From the NCBI RefSeq assembly GCF_011806525.1, contig NZ_JAAVKI010000007.1, positions 124,001-188,000 of the forward strand: a DNA stretch of 64,000 bases. The letters are read 5' to 3'. Position 1 is the first letter of the stretch, and each line of letters starts with the position of its first letter. This DNA is from Thalassospira sp. HF15 (GTDB lineage: Bacteria; Pseudomonadota; Alphaproteobacteria; Rhodospirillales; Thalassospiraceae). The position numbers and the translations under genes are program-made. Positions 9,427 to 18,131 of the stretch are shown here, one piece after another. The notes beneath the pieces were generated by a model. The model saw only the letters and a program-made list of their open reading frames with translations. It had not been told where the DNA came from and made no database searches.

Positions 9427-10563
9427 ATGACTGCAGATATCCAAACCATCGTGATCGGTGCTGGCGTCGTCGGACTGGCCTGTGCCCGTTCTCTTGCGCG
9501 ATCCGGGCGCGAAGTGCTGATTATTGAACAACATGATGCGATTGGTACCGAGACCAGCGCGCGCAACAGCGAAGTCATTCATGCCGGGATTTACTACCCA
9601 AAAGGCAGCCTGAAGGCCGAGCTTTGTGTGACCGGACGCGAGATGCTTTATCGTTATTGCGAAGAAAACGGTATCGAGCACAAGCGCACCGGCAAACTGA
9701 TCGTTGCAACTGCCCAAGAGCAAATGAATGCACTGGCAGGCATCAAGGACAAGGCATCCGAAAACGGTGTCACCGACCTTGTCTGGTTGTCACGCGAAGA
9801 GGCACTTGAACGCGAACCTGCGCTGCATTGTGTCGGGGCGCTTGAAAGTCCTTCGACCGGCATTGTTGATAGCCACCAATTAATGGTTACCCTGCTTGGC
9901 GAAGCCGAAAATCATGGCGCCACACTTGCACTAAACACCAAGGTAACAGCTGTCAGTTTCGAGAACGGGCTTTACACTGTCAGCACCACCGATGCCGACG
10001 GCGAGGAAATGAGCCTGACCTGTGCGGAACTGATCGTTGCCGGGGGGCTGCATAGTCAAACACTGGGGCGGAACTTTGCAGGCCTGCCAAAGGCGTCCGT
10101 CCCGCCACAGAATTATGCGCGTGGCTGTTATTTCACGCTGTCGGGCAAGGCACCATTTTCCACCCTGATCTATCCGGCCCCCGAACAGGCTGGACTTGGC
10201 ATCCACCTGACCCTTGATATGGGCGGACAGGCGCGCTTTGGTCCGGATGTAACTTGGGTTGATGCGCCGAACTATGACGTGCCTGAAGAACGCCGGGCAG
10301 CCTTTGCCGAAGCGATCCGCAAATACTATCCCGACCTTGATGAAAGCGCCCTTCAGGCCGGTTACGCCGGGGTGAGGCCGAAAATTCAGGCCCAGGGAGA
10401 AGCGTCGCATGACTTCATGATCGCTGATGAAAAACAGCACGGGATTAATGGTCTTGTAATGCTCTATGGTATTGAATCGCCGGGTCTTACTGCATCCCTT
10501 GCAATCGGCAACCGGGTGACCGAGTTGATCACACAGCAAGGTGACAAGCAGGCGGCATCATAA
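9427..10563 (+). CDS. FAD-dependent oxidoreductase of the DAO family, L-2-hydroxyglutarate oxidase-like
   Basis: 378 residues from ATG 9427. The N-terminal dinucleotide-binding motif is GAGVVG at 11-16, with LIIEQ ending the second strand. The segment SARNSEVIHAGIYYPKGSLK is characteristic of the LhgO/L2HGDH branch of the DAO superfamily, and the C-terminal FAD-contact region GLVMLYGIESPGLTAS is intact. These enzymes oxidise 2-hydroxy acids and pass electrons to a membrane acceptor or oxygen. The same frame is open for 79 codons upstream inside the previous gene, but those residues are not part of the fold. The substrate is not established, and the company of two secreted proteins is unexplained. 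Confidence 0.82.
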   Translation: MTADIQTIVIGAGVVGLACARSLARSGREVLIIEQHDAIGTETSARNSEVIHAGIYYPKGSLKAELCVTGREMLYRYCEENGIEHKRTGKLIVATAQEQMNALAGIKDKASENGVTDLVWLSREEALEREPALHCVGALESPSTGIVDSHQLMVTLLGEAENHGATLALNTKVTAVSFENGLYTVSTTDADGEEMSLTCAELIVAGGLHSQTLGRNFAGLPKASVPPQNYARGCYFTLSGKAPFSTLIYPAPEQAGLGIHLTLDMGGQARFGPDVTWVDAPNYDVPEERRAAFAEAIRKYYPDLDESALQAGYAGVRPKIQAQGEASHDFMIADEKQHGINGLVMLYGIESPGLTASLAIGNRVTELITQQGDKQAAS

Positions 10564-10583
10564 TATCGCCAATATAATCAGCG

Positions 10584-11771
10584 ATGGATAAAGGCATGGC
10601 CAAGCAACGTCACAGCAAGTCACGGCAGATCCCACAGACACCAAATACGTCTGATGGATTTGCCACGCCCAAATCCATCTCGCGCAGACGGTTCCTAGGC
10701 AGTGGTGCTGCCGGGCTTGGTGGCGCTTTTCTGGCGACTACACCACTTGGCGCATATGCGCAGGAACTCGAACCCTTTATCCCACCTCCCAACAGTCTCA
10801 GCAGCGGTAATGCCGGCGGGATCAATACTGGCAAACCGGAAAAAGACTTTGTCGAGGAAATGCGCAATTACGTCATCGCGATCAGCCGATGGGCCAAAAG
10901 CTATCGCAGTGATTTTACAATCATTGCGATGAATGGTCTGGAACTGACCGAGTTCCTCGAAAAAACCCTGTTCGCGACACGCGGCGTTGCCGAGCCTGCC
11001 CGAAACTATCTACGTGCGCTCGACGGCATTATGGTCGAAGCACCTTTTTATGGTTTCGACAAATACGGCGAAGCCACCAACGCCGAAGAAACCAAGTACA
11101 TTCTGGGCTATCTCGAACGGCTGAAGCTTGAAGGCCTGCAATATCTTGCAGTCGACTATACCGAAGACCGGGCCAACATGGACACTGCGCGCGCCAAGCT
11201 TAAGGGTCTGGATGCGCTTTATTACGCAGCACCACCGCCGGGCATGCAGCTATCATCGCTGGCAAAGGTTCCAAACACGCCATTTGGGTCAAACCCGCAT
11301 GTGATCGACAATATCCGTCAGGCCAAGAACTTTGCCCTGGTGCTTGATAGCTCGCCCTATGGCACCAAAGAGGCTTATGTCGAAGCGCTGGCTGCGACAA
11401 ACTACGACACACTGATTATCGATCCGTTCCATCGTGGCACCATCCCGCTGACCTATGATGATATGAAACGGCTGCGTTACAAGAAGACCGGAACGCCGCG
11501 AAACTTGATTTCATATCTCAATATCGCGACGGCCGAGACATATCGTTATTATTGGCAAAGCGGATGGCGGGCCGGAAATCCTGAGTATGTCAGCGAAGGC
11601 AATCTGTTGGCGCGCTGGGGTGAGGAACATCACGTCCACTACTGGACCCGCGAATGGCAAAGCATCATCTTTGGCAGCGAAAACAGTTATCTCGGCAATA
11701 TCATGAAGCTTGGCTTTGATGGCATCCTGATGGGCGGCATTGATGAATATGCCTGGTGGCTGGATTACTAA
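10584..11771 (+). CDS. Tat-exported TIM-barrel protein related to GH114/TM1410 glycosidases
   Basis: 395 residues. A twin-arginine signal SRRRFL at 33-38 is followed by a Gly/Ala-rich hydrophobic core and a likely cut after GAYA (residue 59). The mature protein carries the landmarks of the endo-alpha-1,4-polygalactosaminidase-like barrel: WAKSYRSDFTIIAMNG, LQYLAVDYTED, DTLIIDPF, ISYLNIATAETYRYYW and GFDGILMGGIDEYAWW. In typical members the last motif has an Asp straight after the strand (GFDGxxLD); here that position is in MGG, so catalysis may be altered or lost. A role in exopolysaccharide processing is inferred. It follows the FAD oxidoreductase by 20 bp. An alternative start is ATG 10596. 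Confidence 0.75.
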   Translation: MDKGMAKQRHSKSRQIPQTPNTSDGFATPKSISRRRFLGSGAAGLGGAFLATTPLGAYAQELEPFIPPPNSLSSGNAGGINTGKPEKDFVEEMRNYVIAISRWAKSYRSDFTIIAMNGLELTEFLEKTLFATRGVAEPARNYLRALDGIMVEAPFYGFDKYGEATNAEETKYILGYLERLKLEGLQYLAVDYTEDRANMDTARAKLKGLDALYYAAPPPGMQLSSLAKVPNTPFGSNPHVIDNIRQAKNFALVLDSSPYGTKEAYVEALAATNYDTLIIDPFHRGTIPLTYDDMKRLRYKKTGTPRNLISYLNIATAETYRYYWQSGWRAGNPEYVSEGNLLARWGEEHHVHYWTREWQSIIFGSENSYLGNIMKLGFDGILMGGIDEYAWWLDY

Positions 11772-11920
11772 GCCACGCGCATTGCCTGCCAAAATCATCA
11801 CAAACATATGAACTGATTTCCTCCATCGCACCGCGACAGACATTTGACGAAGTACGCCTCCTTGGGCAGTGTTATAGTTTAGAACAAACATAATCCGCAT
11901 CGCGGCGCCAGGAGGCCCAT

Positions 11921-12520
11921 ATGTCCGAGCCAATCATCCATTATTTCTTCGTGCAATCACCCTGGTCCTTTTTCGGGTTTCGCCGCGTTGTCGACATCGC
12001 CAAAAAGCATGGCGTGGAAATTATTCATAAACCCTGCCGGGCGGCGGATGTCTGGGAACATGGTGGTGGGGTGCCTTTGGCTAAACGCCCGAAACCGCGT
12101 CAGGAATATCGTCTTGTCGAATTGAAGCGCTGGTCGGATTATCTCGGCATCCCGATCAACTTCCATCCGGCCCATTTCCCGGCTGATGAAACACTGGCGG
12201 CACGCACCATCATTGCCGTTCAGGAAGACGGCAAGGATGTCAGCACGCTGACAGAAACCCTGATGGGGGATATCTGGCTGCGTGAACGTGATGTTTCCCT
12301 GACCGCCACCGTGCGCGAGGCGCTGATATCAAGTGGTCTTTCGAGTGAATATCTCGAATATGCCGATCTGCCAGAGACGGCAAAAATCTATGACGAGAAT
12401 TGCCAGTCTGCACGTGATCGCAACATTTTTGGTGTGCCGACCTACTTCGTCGGCAACGAGATGTTCTGGGGCCAGGATCGCCTTGATTTTGTTGAACGAA
12501 AACTCCAACAAGACACCTAA
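11921..12520 (+). CDS. DsbA-fold 2-hydroxychromene-2-carboxylate isomerase family protein (copy 1)
   Basis: 199 residues, strong ribosome-binding site AGGAGG before ATG 11921. The thioredoxin-like kappa-GST/HCCA isomerase fold is indicated by VQSPWSFFGFRR near the N terminus, where Ser13 takes the place of the DsbA cysteine, and by the cis-Pro loop IFGVPTYFVGNEMFWGQDRL near the C terminus. Named members use glutathione in naphthalene breakdown, but most relatives have unknown substrates. No aromatic-degradation genes lie nearby, so a general glutathione-dependent isomerase or transferase is the safer description. A second family member lies at 23595-24227. Confidence 0.85.
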   Translation: MSEPIIHYFFVQSPWSFFGFRRVVDIAKKHGVEIIHKPCRAADVWEHGGGVPLAKRPKPRQEYRLVELKRWSDYLGIPINFHPAHFPADETLAARTIIAVQEDGKDVSTLTETLMGDIWLRERDVSLTATVREALISSGLSSEYLEYADLPETAKIYDENCQSARDRNIFGVPTYFVGNEMFWGQDRLDFVERKLQQDT

Positions 12521-12631
12521 ACCACATGCGCCACCCAACCTGAAACTCAGCAACGCAAAAGATTATGCGGGCACTTTTTCGACTCTGACACGTTAAACAG
12601 AGCAGCAGAAACAGTGAAAGCCCGCAATTAA

Positions 12632-13981
12632 ATGACAAAACGCGCATCTGACTTCAGTAAGGACTTTGTGACCCGCCTGGAGGAAAAAACGCCAAACGAG
12701 CCGGAATTTCACCAAGCTGTGGAAGAAGTCGTGGGGTCCGTTGCCGGTTGGTATGTCGATCAAACCGAGATGCGCAAGAACGCCGTTCTGGAACGGTGCA
12801 CAGAACCGGACCGCGTGCTGCAATTTCGTGTCGCGTGGGAAGATGATGAACAGCAAATTCACGTAAACCGTGGATGGCGGGTGCAGTTCAATCAATCGAT
12901 GGGCCCTTACAAAGGCGGCCTTCGCTTTGCCCCCACAGTCAGCACCAGCATCTTTAAATTTCTGGGTTTTGAACAGACGCTGAAAAACAGTCTGACCGGC
13001 TTGCCGATGGGCGGGGCCAAAGGTGGCGCGGACTTCTCGCCAAAAGGCAAGTCACCGCAGGAAATTGGCCGGTTTTGTCAGGCATTCATGCAGGAACTGT
13101 ATCAGCATATCGGCGCCGATACTGACGTCCCCGCCGGTGACATCGGGGTTGGCAAACGCGAAATCAGCATTCTGTTTGGTCACTATATCAAGCTGACGCA
13201 GCAATGGGCGGGCGCACTGACCGGCAAAGGATGCGATTTTGGCGGTAGTGCGGGCCGCACAGAAGCAACCGGTTTTGGCTGCATCTATTTTCTGGGTCAT
13301 ATGCTTGATCAGCAAAGCGAAGAACTCAAAGGCAAACGCATCGCGATCAGTGGTGCGGGCAATGTCGCACTTCATGCCGCGCGCAAGGCAATCGAACTTG
13401 ACGCCAAAGTCATAAGCCTGAGTGACAGCACAGGAACCATTCACTTTGCTGATGGCATGACCAACGACCTGCTTGACCAAATCGACGACTGGAAAACCAA
13501 CCAACGTAAATCACTGTCAGACTTTGATGGTGGCAAGGGCTGCGAGTTTCTTGAAGATCAAAAGCCCTGGGGGCTAGAATGCGATATCGCCCTGCCCTGT
13601 GCGACCCAGAACGAACTGGATGAAGACGACGCCAAGCAGCTTGTCGACAACAAGGTGATGATGGTGTGTGACGGCGCAAACATGCCACTGACGGCAAAAG
13701 CACAGACAGCGTTCCTTAATGCGGATATTCCGCATGCGCCCGGCAAGGCCTCTAACGCGGGTGGCGTCGCCGTAAGCGGCCTTGAACAGAGTCAGAATGC
13801 CCAGCGTCTTAGCTGGGATACCGAAAGCGTCGACAAGCGCCTTCGCGAAATCATGTCCAACATTCACCAGGACTGTATCGAAAACAGTCCGGACGGAAAA
13901 ATCATCAATTATCGCGACGGCGCCAACTTGGCGTCTTTCAAACGCGTCGCGGAAACCATGAATGCATTCTGGCTTTCGTAA
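12632..13981 (+). CDS. gdhA: NADP-specific glutamate dehydrogenase
   Basis: Catalyses reductive amination of 2-oxoglutarate to glutamate. The 449-residue length is that of the hexameric NADP enzyme. Visible motifs are GPYKGGLRF at 91-99 (substrate-binding Lys94), LPMGGAKGGADF from residue 124 with catalytic Lys130, the long helix GRFCQAFMQELYQHIGADTD, and a Rossmann motif AISGAGNVALHAARKA. The ribosome-binding site is weak. It stands alone, 67 bp before the ThDP enzyme gene, and could share a transcript with it. With PutA and leucine dehydrogenase nearby, it belongs to a glutamate-centred nitrogen group. Confidence 0.94.
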   Translation: MTKRASDFSKDFVTRLEEKTPNEPEFHQAVEEVVGSVAGWYVDQTEMRKNAVLERCTEPDRVLQFRVAWEDDEQQIHVNRGWRVQFNQSMGPYKGGLRFAPTVSTSIFKFLGFEQTLKNSLTGLPMGGAKGGADFSPKGKSPQEIGRFCQAFMQELYQHIGADTDVPAGDIGVGKREISILFGHYIKLTQQWAGALTGKGCDFGGSAGRTEATGFGCIYFLGHMLDQQSEELKGKRIAISGAGNVALHAARKAIELDAKVISLSDSTGTIHFADGMTNDLLDQIDDWKTNQRKSLSDFDGGKGCEFLEDQKPWGLECDIALPCATQNELDEDDAKQLVDNKVMMVCDGANMPLTAKAQTAFLNADIPHAPGKASNAGGVAVSGLEQSQNAQRLSWDTESVDKRLREIMSNIHQDCIENSPDGKIINYRDGANLASFKRVAETMNAFWLS

Positions 13982-14048
13982 TCAAATCAGGCCGTTGATG
14001 TGATCTTAATTTGCGGCTCTCTCAAGCATGAGACCAAGGAGTTTCCCC

Positions 14049-15725
14049 ATGAAAGTTGCCGATCTCGCAATCGATTTACTCAGCGACCTTGGCGTCAAAC
14101 ATGTGTTTGGCATTCCAGGTGATGCCATCAATGACATTACATTTGCCCTTGAAAACCGTGATGACATCGACTTTGTGCTTGTCCGCCATGAGGAAGGCGG
14201 CGCCTTTGCCGCATCCGCACAGGCAAAACTGACAGGCAACCTTTCATGTTGTGTTGGCACCGCAGGCGGCGGCGCGATCCATCTGTTGAACGGTCTTTAT
14301 GACGCACGTCACGACCATGCCCCGGTTCTTGCAATCACCGGACAGGTGGACTCGGAATTTATCGGCACCGAATATCATCAGGAAGTTGATCTGAAAAAAC
14401 TGTTCGAGGACGTGACAGTTTATTCCGAGACAATCATGGACCCGGCACAGGCCCCGCGCATCCTTAAGGAGGCCTGCAAAGCCGCAATTGAAAACCGCGC
14501 GCCTGCACATGTCTGCATTCCGAACAACATCGCCAGCGAGGATTGCGCAGATGATCCAATCAATATCGCAACGTTGATTGCCACCCGCGAGGTGTCACCA
14601 TCAAGCGATAACCTTGACCATGCTGCCAAGCTGATTGAACAATCATCCAAGCCCGTCATTCTGGCTGGTATTGGCGGTGCCGAGGCCGCACAAGAGGTCA
14701 TTGATCTGGCGCATCGCATCGATGCCCCCATTGTCAGAACCCTGCGAGCAAAGGACTGGTTGGATGATGACGATCCCAACTGCATTGGCGGCTTGGGCCT
14801 TCTGGGTGGCAAACCGGGTCAGGATGCTGTCGCAGAGTGTGATTTGCTGTGCATCATCGGTGCGGATTTTCCCTATCAGGAATTTTTCCCCAAAGATGCC
14901 AAAACCATCCAGATCGACACCAAACGCAGCCAGATCGGCAAGCGGCTTGATATCGATGCGCCCCTGATCGGAAGTGCCAAGCTATCGGTAAAGGGCCTTT
15001 TGGATCGCATCACGCCCAAAGATACTGAAACGCAGCGCAAACACTGGATCGAGAAAGTCCGCGACCAGCAAGACGATTGGTCAAAGATCGAAAATTCTGA
15101 CAAGAACCCGCTTCACCCCGCAAGCGTAATGTCGGCAATTGGCGAACATGCGGCCGATGACGCCATTTTCCTGGTTGATACCGGCACGACCACAGCCTGG
15201 GCTGCAAGGCATTTGCGGGTTAAAAGAAACCAGCGTTTCACGCTGTCATCCGGGCTTGGCACCATGGCCTTTGCATTGTCCGGCGCCAATGGGGCGCAGC
15301 TTGCCTATCCCGACCGTCAGGTTGTGGCAATTGCCGGCGACGGCGCATTTAACATGCTGATGGGCGAACTGTTGACCGCGGCAGAATACGACCTGCCGAT
15401 TACAGCTATTGTCTTTGACAACAGCAAGCTTGGCTTCATTGCACTGGAACAGGAAGCCAAAGGTCTGCCAGAACATGCCATCGGGTTTAACAACCCCGAT
15501 ATGGCGGCAATTGCACAGGCCTGTGGCTGTCTTGGACTGCGCGCGGAAAATGCCAAGGAACTCTCAAGCGCGCTGTCACAGGCATTTGCCAGCAATAGAC
15601 CAGCCGTCATTCAGGTTCCGGTTGATCCCGATGCCTTGATCATGCCACCGCATCCGACCTTTGCGCAGGCACAGAAATTTGCCGTCGCCAAGGGCCGCGA
15701 AATGCTTGGCAAACTGACGTCATAG
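14049..15725 (+). CDS. Thiamine diphosphate enzyme, pyruvate oxidase/pyruvate:quinone dehydrogenase-like
   Basis: 558 residues from ATG 14049, preceded by AAGGAG; a frame extension to 14028 is not needed. The POX/ALS fold is plain: GIPGDAIND at 21-29, RHEEGGAFAA with the catalytic Glu49 that activates ThDP, a central domain with LAGIGGAEAA, and the ThDP motif GDGAFNMLMGELLTAAEY starting at Gly430 and ending near the conserved Asn in FDNSKLGFI. Overall it looks closer to pyruvate oxidase or PoxB than to IlvB, and no small regulatory subunit gene is present. There is no obvious amphipathic membrane-binding tail of the PoxB kind, so the electron acceptor is uncertain. Confidence 0.82.
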   Translation: MKVADLAIDLLSDLGVKHVFGIPGDAINDITFALENRDDIDFVLVRHEEGGAFAASAQAKLTGNLSCCVGTAGGGAIHLLNGLYDARHDHAPVLAITGQVDSEFIGTEYHQEVDLKKLFEDVTVYSETIMDPAQAPRILKEACKAAIENRAPAHVCIPNNIASEDCADDPINIATLIATREVSPSSDNLDHAAKLIEQSSKPVILAGIGGAEAAQEVIDLAHRIDAPIVRTLRAKDWLDDDDPNCIGGLGLLGGKPGQDAVAECDLLCIIGADFPYQEFFPKDAKTIQIDTKRSQIGKRLDIDAPLIGSAKLSVKGLLDRITPKDTETQRKHWIEKVRDQQDDWSKIENSDKNPLHPASVMSAIGEHAADDAIFLVDTGTTTAWAARHLRVKRNQRFTLSSGLGTMAFALSGANGAQLAYPDRQVVAIAGDGAFNMLMGELLTAAEYDLPITAIVFDNSKLGFIALEQEAKGLPEHAIGFNNPDMAAIAQACGCLGLRAENAKELSSALSQAFASNRPAVIQVPVDPDALIMPPHPTFAQAQKFAVAKGREMLGKLTS

Positions 15726-15766
15726 GCCAAAAGCACGAAAAACGGCCTCTCGACGCAGAACCAAAT

Positions 15767-15804
15767 CAAAAAAAGCGTGGCAGCAAAGCTGACCACGCTT
15801 TTTT
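15767..15804. terminator. Strong bidirectional terminator after the ThDP enzyme gene
   Basis: Stem AAAAAAGCGTGG / CCACGCTTTTTT, extended by an inner CAGC/GCTG pair, with A-run and T-run flanks. It lies between the convergent ThDP enzyme gene and the small minus-strand gene at 15823-16056 and can serve both. Confidence 0.9.
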
Positions 15805-15822
15805 CGATGATGTCGGTAACTG

Positions 15823-16056
15823 TTATCCGAGGCGTTTGACGTGATCGACAACAAAGCCATCTTCTGACGGATAGCTATTTTCGATCATGGCAAGGGCCTT
15901 CGTTTCGTCGCTGGCCGCAACTTCATGAGTTTGAACATCAGCCCAGCGGTCATCAAAGAGTTCGTGGGAACGGTTCTCTTTGACACATTCGCGCACAGCC
16001 TGATTGTGCAGTTCAACTTCAAATACGGTTTGGCGATGGTCTGTGAATGCAGACAT
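15823..16056 (-). CDS. Small protein of unknown function, 77 residues
   Basis: A short acidic protein with no signal peptide, membrane segment or cysteine motif beyond one Cys (ECVKENR). It is probably a real gene: it has an AAGGAGAG ribosome-binding site 9 bases before its ATG and is followed at once by a strong bidirectional terminator. Its visible segments are TVFEVELHNQAVRECVKENR and ENSYPSEDGFVVDHVKRLG. I do not recognise the family. Confidence 0.65.
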   Translation of the reverse strand: MSAFTDHRQTVFEVELHNQAVRECVKENRSHELFDDRWADVQTHEVAASDETKALAMIENSYPSEDGFVVDHVKRLG

Positions 16057-16593
16057 TTCCGCCGCTCTCCTTAAATTTTGTTCGCTGACGCCGCCCAGAC
16101 GCCAACCTGTCCTGAACCGGGAATCTCAACCACAAGATACCCAACCTGGAGTCTACGTTTCGTACCTTAACGAGCCGTAAATTGTCCGGTTAATTGATAT
16201 TTCCAGATTAATTGCTCCGGTTTCAAGTGCGAATTTGACATGGCCGCATGATAATTGCCCTGATTCAGGACAAATCACAGAAAGTGCACTGCACCATATG
16301 AAACGCTGCAAAACCGTCTGAAATCAGTGCCAAAAGAATCTCGAAAACTTGAAAGCGGGTCCATACCTTCACAGGCGTGTCATGCTGCGCTGCAAAGTGT
16401 GCGTAATAAAATTACAAAACAGCCCCGGCAGGCTGCGAAGAATTCCACACGACAGATCCTGCTCAACCGAAACGATCTTTTTTCTGCATTCCGGGAATTA
16501 GAAATTGATCAATCGCCGTATGCATCAAACATCAAGGGATAAGCAGGAAACAGCCTGCACCAGAAAAATGATGCTGCCAGGAGGCTGCAAAGG
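16057..16593. other. Intergenic region upstream of leucine dehydrogenase, no gene found
   Basis: 537 bp between the small gene and the leucine dehydrogenase gene. A 71-codon frame at 16327-16542 has no ribosome-binding site and a Lys/Asn/Gln-rich composition unlike the neighbours, so I do not call it. A TTGACA box at 16226-16231 has no good -10 partner. No tRNA, hairpin terminator or repeat is visible. Confidence 0.6.
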
Positions 16594-17643
16594 ATGAACG
16601 TCTTTTCCGATATCGCCTTTGATGATCATGAACAGGTCGTCTTTGCCAGCGACAAAACCACCGGTCTGAAAACCATCATCGCGGTTCACAACACCAACCT
16701 TGGGCCGTCGCTTGGCGGCTGTCGCATGTGGCCCTATGCCAGCGAACAGGAAGCCATCCATGATGTTCTGCGCCTGTCTCGCGGCATGACGTACAAATCG
16801 GCCCTTGCCAACCTGCCACTTGGCGGTGGCAAGTCCGTCATCATCGGCGATCCGCGCAGCCAGAAAACACCGGAGTTTTTCCGTGCGATGGGCCGTGCCG
16901 TCGAACAGCTTGGCGGGCGCTATATCGTCGCCGAGGATGTCGGCACCAGTCCTGAGGATATGGAACATATTGCAAGCCAGACCAAACATGTTGGCGGCAT
17001 CAATGACTGCAAGGATCCGGCGCGCACCGGCGATCCTTCGCCTTTCACCGCCTATGGCGTTTTCATTGGCATCAAAGAAGCGGTTCGCTTCAAACATGGC
17101 AGCGATTCCCTTAGCGGCATGAGGGTAGCGGTTCAAGGGCTCGGACATGTCGGATACCATCTGTGCAGGCAGCTTCATGCCGCCGGGGCCGATCTGATTG
17201 TAGCCGATCTGAATGCCGCCAGCGTCAAGGCCGCCACCGCAGAATTCGGCGCAACAGCGGTTTCGGTGGATGAAATCCTGTCGGTTGAAGCCGATATTCT
17301 GGCCCCCTGCGCCCTTGGCGGCGTGATCAATGACCTATCAATTGAGGCGCTCAAGGTCGGCGTGATCGCCGGGGCTGCCAATAACCAGCTCGAAGATGAC
17401 CGCCATGGCGAGATGCTGCGCGAAACCGGAATTCTGTATGTTCCGGACTATGTGATTAATGCTGGCGGTGTCATTGAGGTTTACTATGGCCGCGAAGGCA
17501 AAACGGTTGCCGAAACCAACAAGCATATCGAAGGCATCGGTGAAACCGTGCGCGAGATTTTCGAGCGCGCCAAACAGCAGAACCAGTCAACCGGCTTTGT
17601 TGCCGACAGATTGGCCGAGGAACGCTTTGGCCTGAAGAAATAA
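16594..17643 (+). CDS. ldh: Leucine dehydrogenase (Glu/Leu/Phe/Val dehydrogenase family)
   Basis: NAD-dependent deamination of leucine and other branched-chain amino acids to 2-oxo acids. The 349-residue length fits leucine dehydrogenase, shorter than glutamate dehydrogenase. Motifs: GGCRMWPY at 41-48, GMTYKSALANLPLGGGKSVI with Lys68 and catalytic Lys80, IVAEDVGTSPEDM, and a Rossmann motif VQGLGHVGYHL. AGGAGG lies 9 nt before the start. Its product 2-oxoisocaproate would, after decarboxylation and dehydrogenation, feed the liu operon at 25.4 kb, so this enzyme is a plausible first step of leucine catabolism in this strain. Specificity for leucine over valine is inferred. Confidence 0.9.
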   Translation: MNVFSDIAFDDHEQVVFASDKTTGLKTIIAVHNTNLGPSLGGCRMWPYASEQEAIHDVLRLSRGMTYKSALANLPLGGGKSVIIGDPRSQKTPEFFRAMGRAVEQLGGRYIVAEDVGTSPEDMEHIASQTKHVGGINDCKDPARTGDPSPFTAYGVFIGIKEAVRFKHGSDSLSGMRVAVQGLGHVGYHLCRQLHAAGADLIVADLNAASVKAATAEFGATAVSVDEILSVEADILAPCALGGVINDLSIEALKVGVIAGAANNQLEDDRHGEMLRETGILYVPDYVINAGGVIEVYYGREGKTVAETNKHIEGIGETVREIFERAKQQNQSTGFVADRLAEERFGLKK

Positions 17644-17672
17644 AGCTGCCCATCAAAAACGTCAGGCACAAA

Positions 17673-17713
17673 CAACAAAGGCGAGGCCCAAGTGGCTTCG
17701 CCTTCTTTGTTTA
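17673..17713. terminator. Imperfect hairpin, likely terminator between leucine dehydrogenase and the BFD-like gene
   Basis: AACAAAGGCGAGGCC pairs imperfectly with GGCTTCGCCTTCTTTGTT around a short loop. The T-rich right arm would serve the plus-strand gene and the left arm its convergent neighbour. Mismatches in the stem lower confidence. Confidence 0.55.
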
Positions 17714-17733
17714 GCTTGATGTTCGAAAGCGCC

Positions 17734-17967
17734 TTACTCAGCAGCAATCGGTTCGATATTTGCTGTCACGGCTGCCGCGTCATCACAATCGCAATTGCCA
17801 CAGGTTTTCGCCTGCATCAGCTCTGCACGCATGTGGCAGGCACATTTACCACATTGCGGCGCGCATCCATGGAAACGGAAAACTTCCCCCGGACGTGTCG
17901 CCCCGCCCTGCTTGGCAGCACGGCGGACGTCTTTTTCCTTGAGCGCATTACAAATGCAGACATACAT
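17734..17967 (-). CDS. bfd: BFD-like [2Fe-2S] ferredoxin
   Basis: 77 residues with the bacterioferritin-associated ferredoxin pattern: C4-x-C6 at the N terminus and C39-x2-C42 in GCAPQCGKCACH. In characterised bacteria Bfd reduces bacterioferritin to release iron. Unusual here are extra cysteines at 35 and 44 and a second cluster C56-x2-C59-x-C61 in the tail, so more than one metal site is possible. No bacterioferritin gene is adjacent. The gene is alone on the minus strand and convergent with leucine dehydrogenase. It could equally be a BFD-domain electron carrier for another partner. Confidence 0.82.
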   Translation of the reverse strand: MYVCICNALKEKDVRRAAKQGGATRPGEVFRFHGCAPQCGKCACHMRAELMQAKTCGNCDCDDAAAVTANIEPIAAE

Positions 17968-18057
17968 GGTGCGATTGCAATCAGTTATTAATTACGTAGT
18001 GCCATCACTATGATAAATGCGAATGGTTTTCAAACACTTTTGCATCTAACCCGACCA

Positions 18058-18096
18058 AAAAAATCCCCGCAAGGCCGAACGCCTGCGGGGATTTTC
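18058..18096 (-). terminator. Terminator downstream of the BON-domain gene
   Basis: Hairpin AATCCCCGCAGGC / GCCTTGCGGGGATT with an uninterrupted run of seven T on the minus strand, placed 36 bp after the BON gene stop. Confidence 0.88.
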
Positions 18097-18131
18097 CAAA
18101 AAACTGTTTAATCACAAGGCGATCAGGATGA

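Noticed and set aside
16327..16542. Possible 71-residue protein upstream of leucine dehydrogenase
   Set aside because: No ribosome-binding site and atypical composition for this genome.
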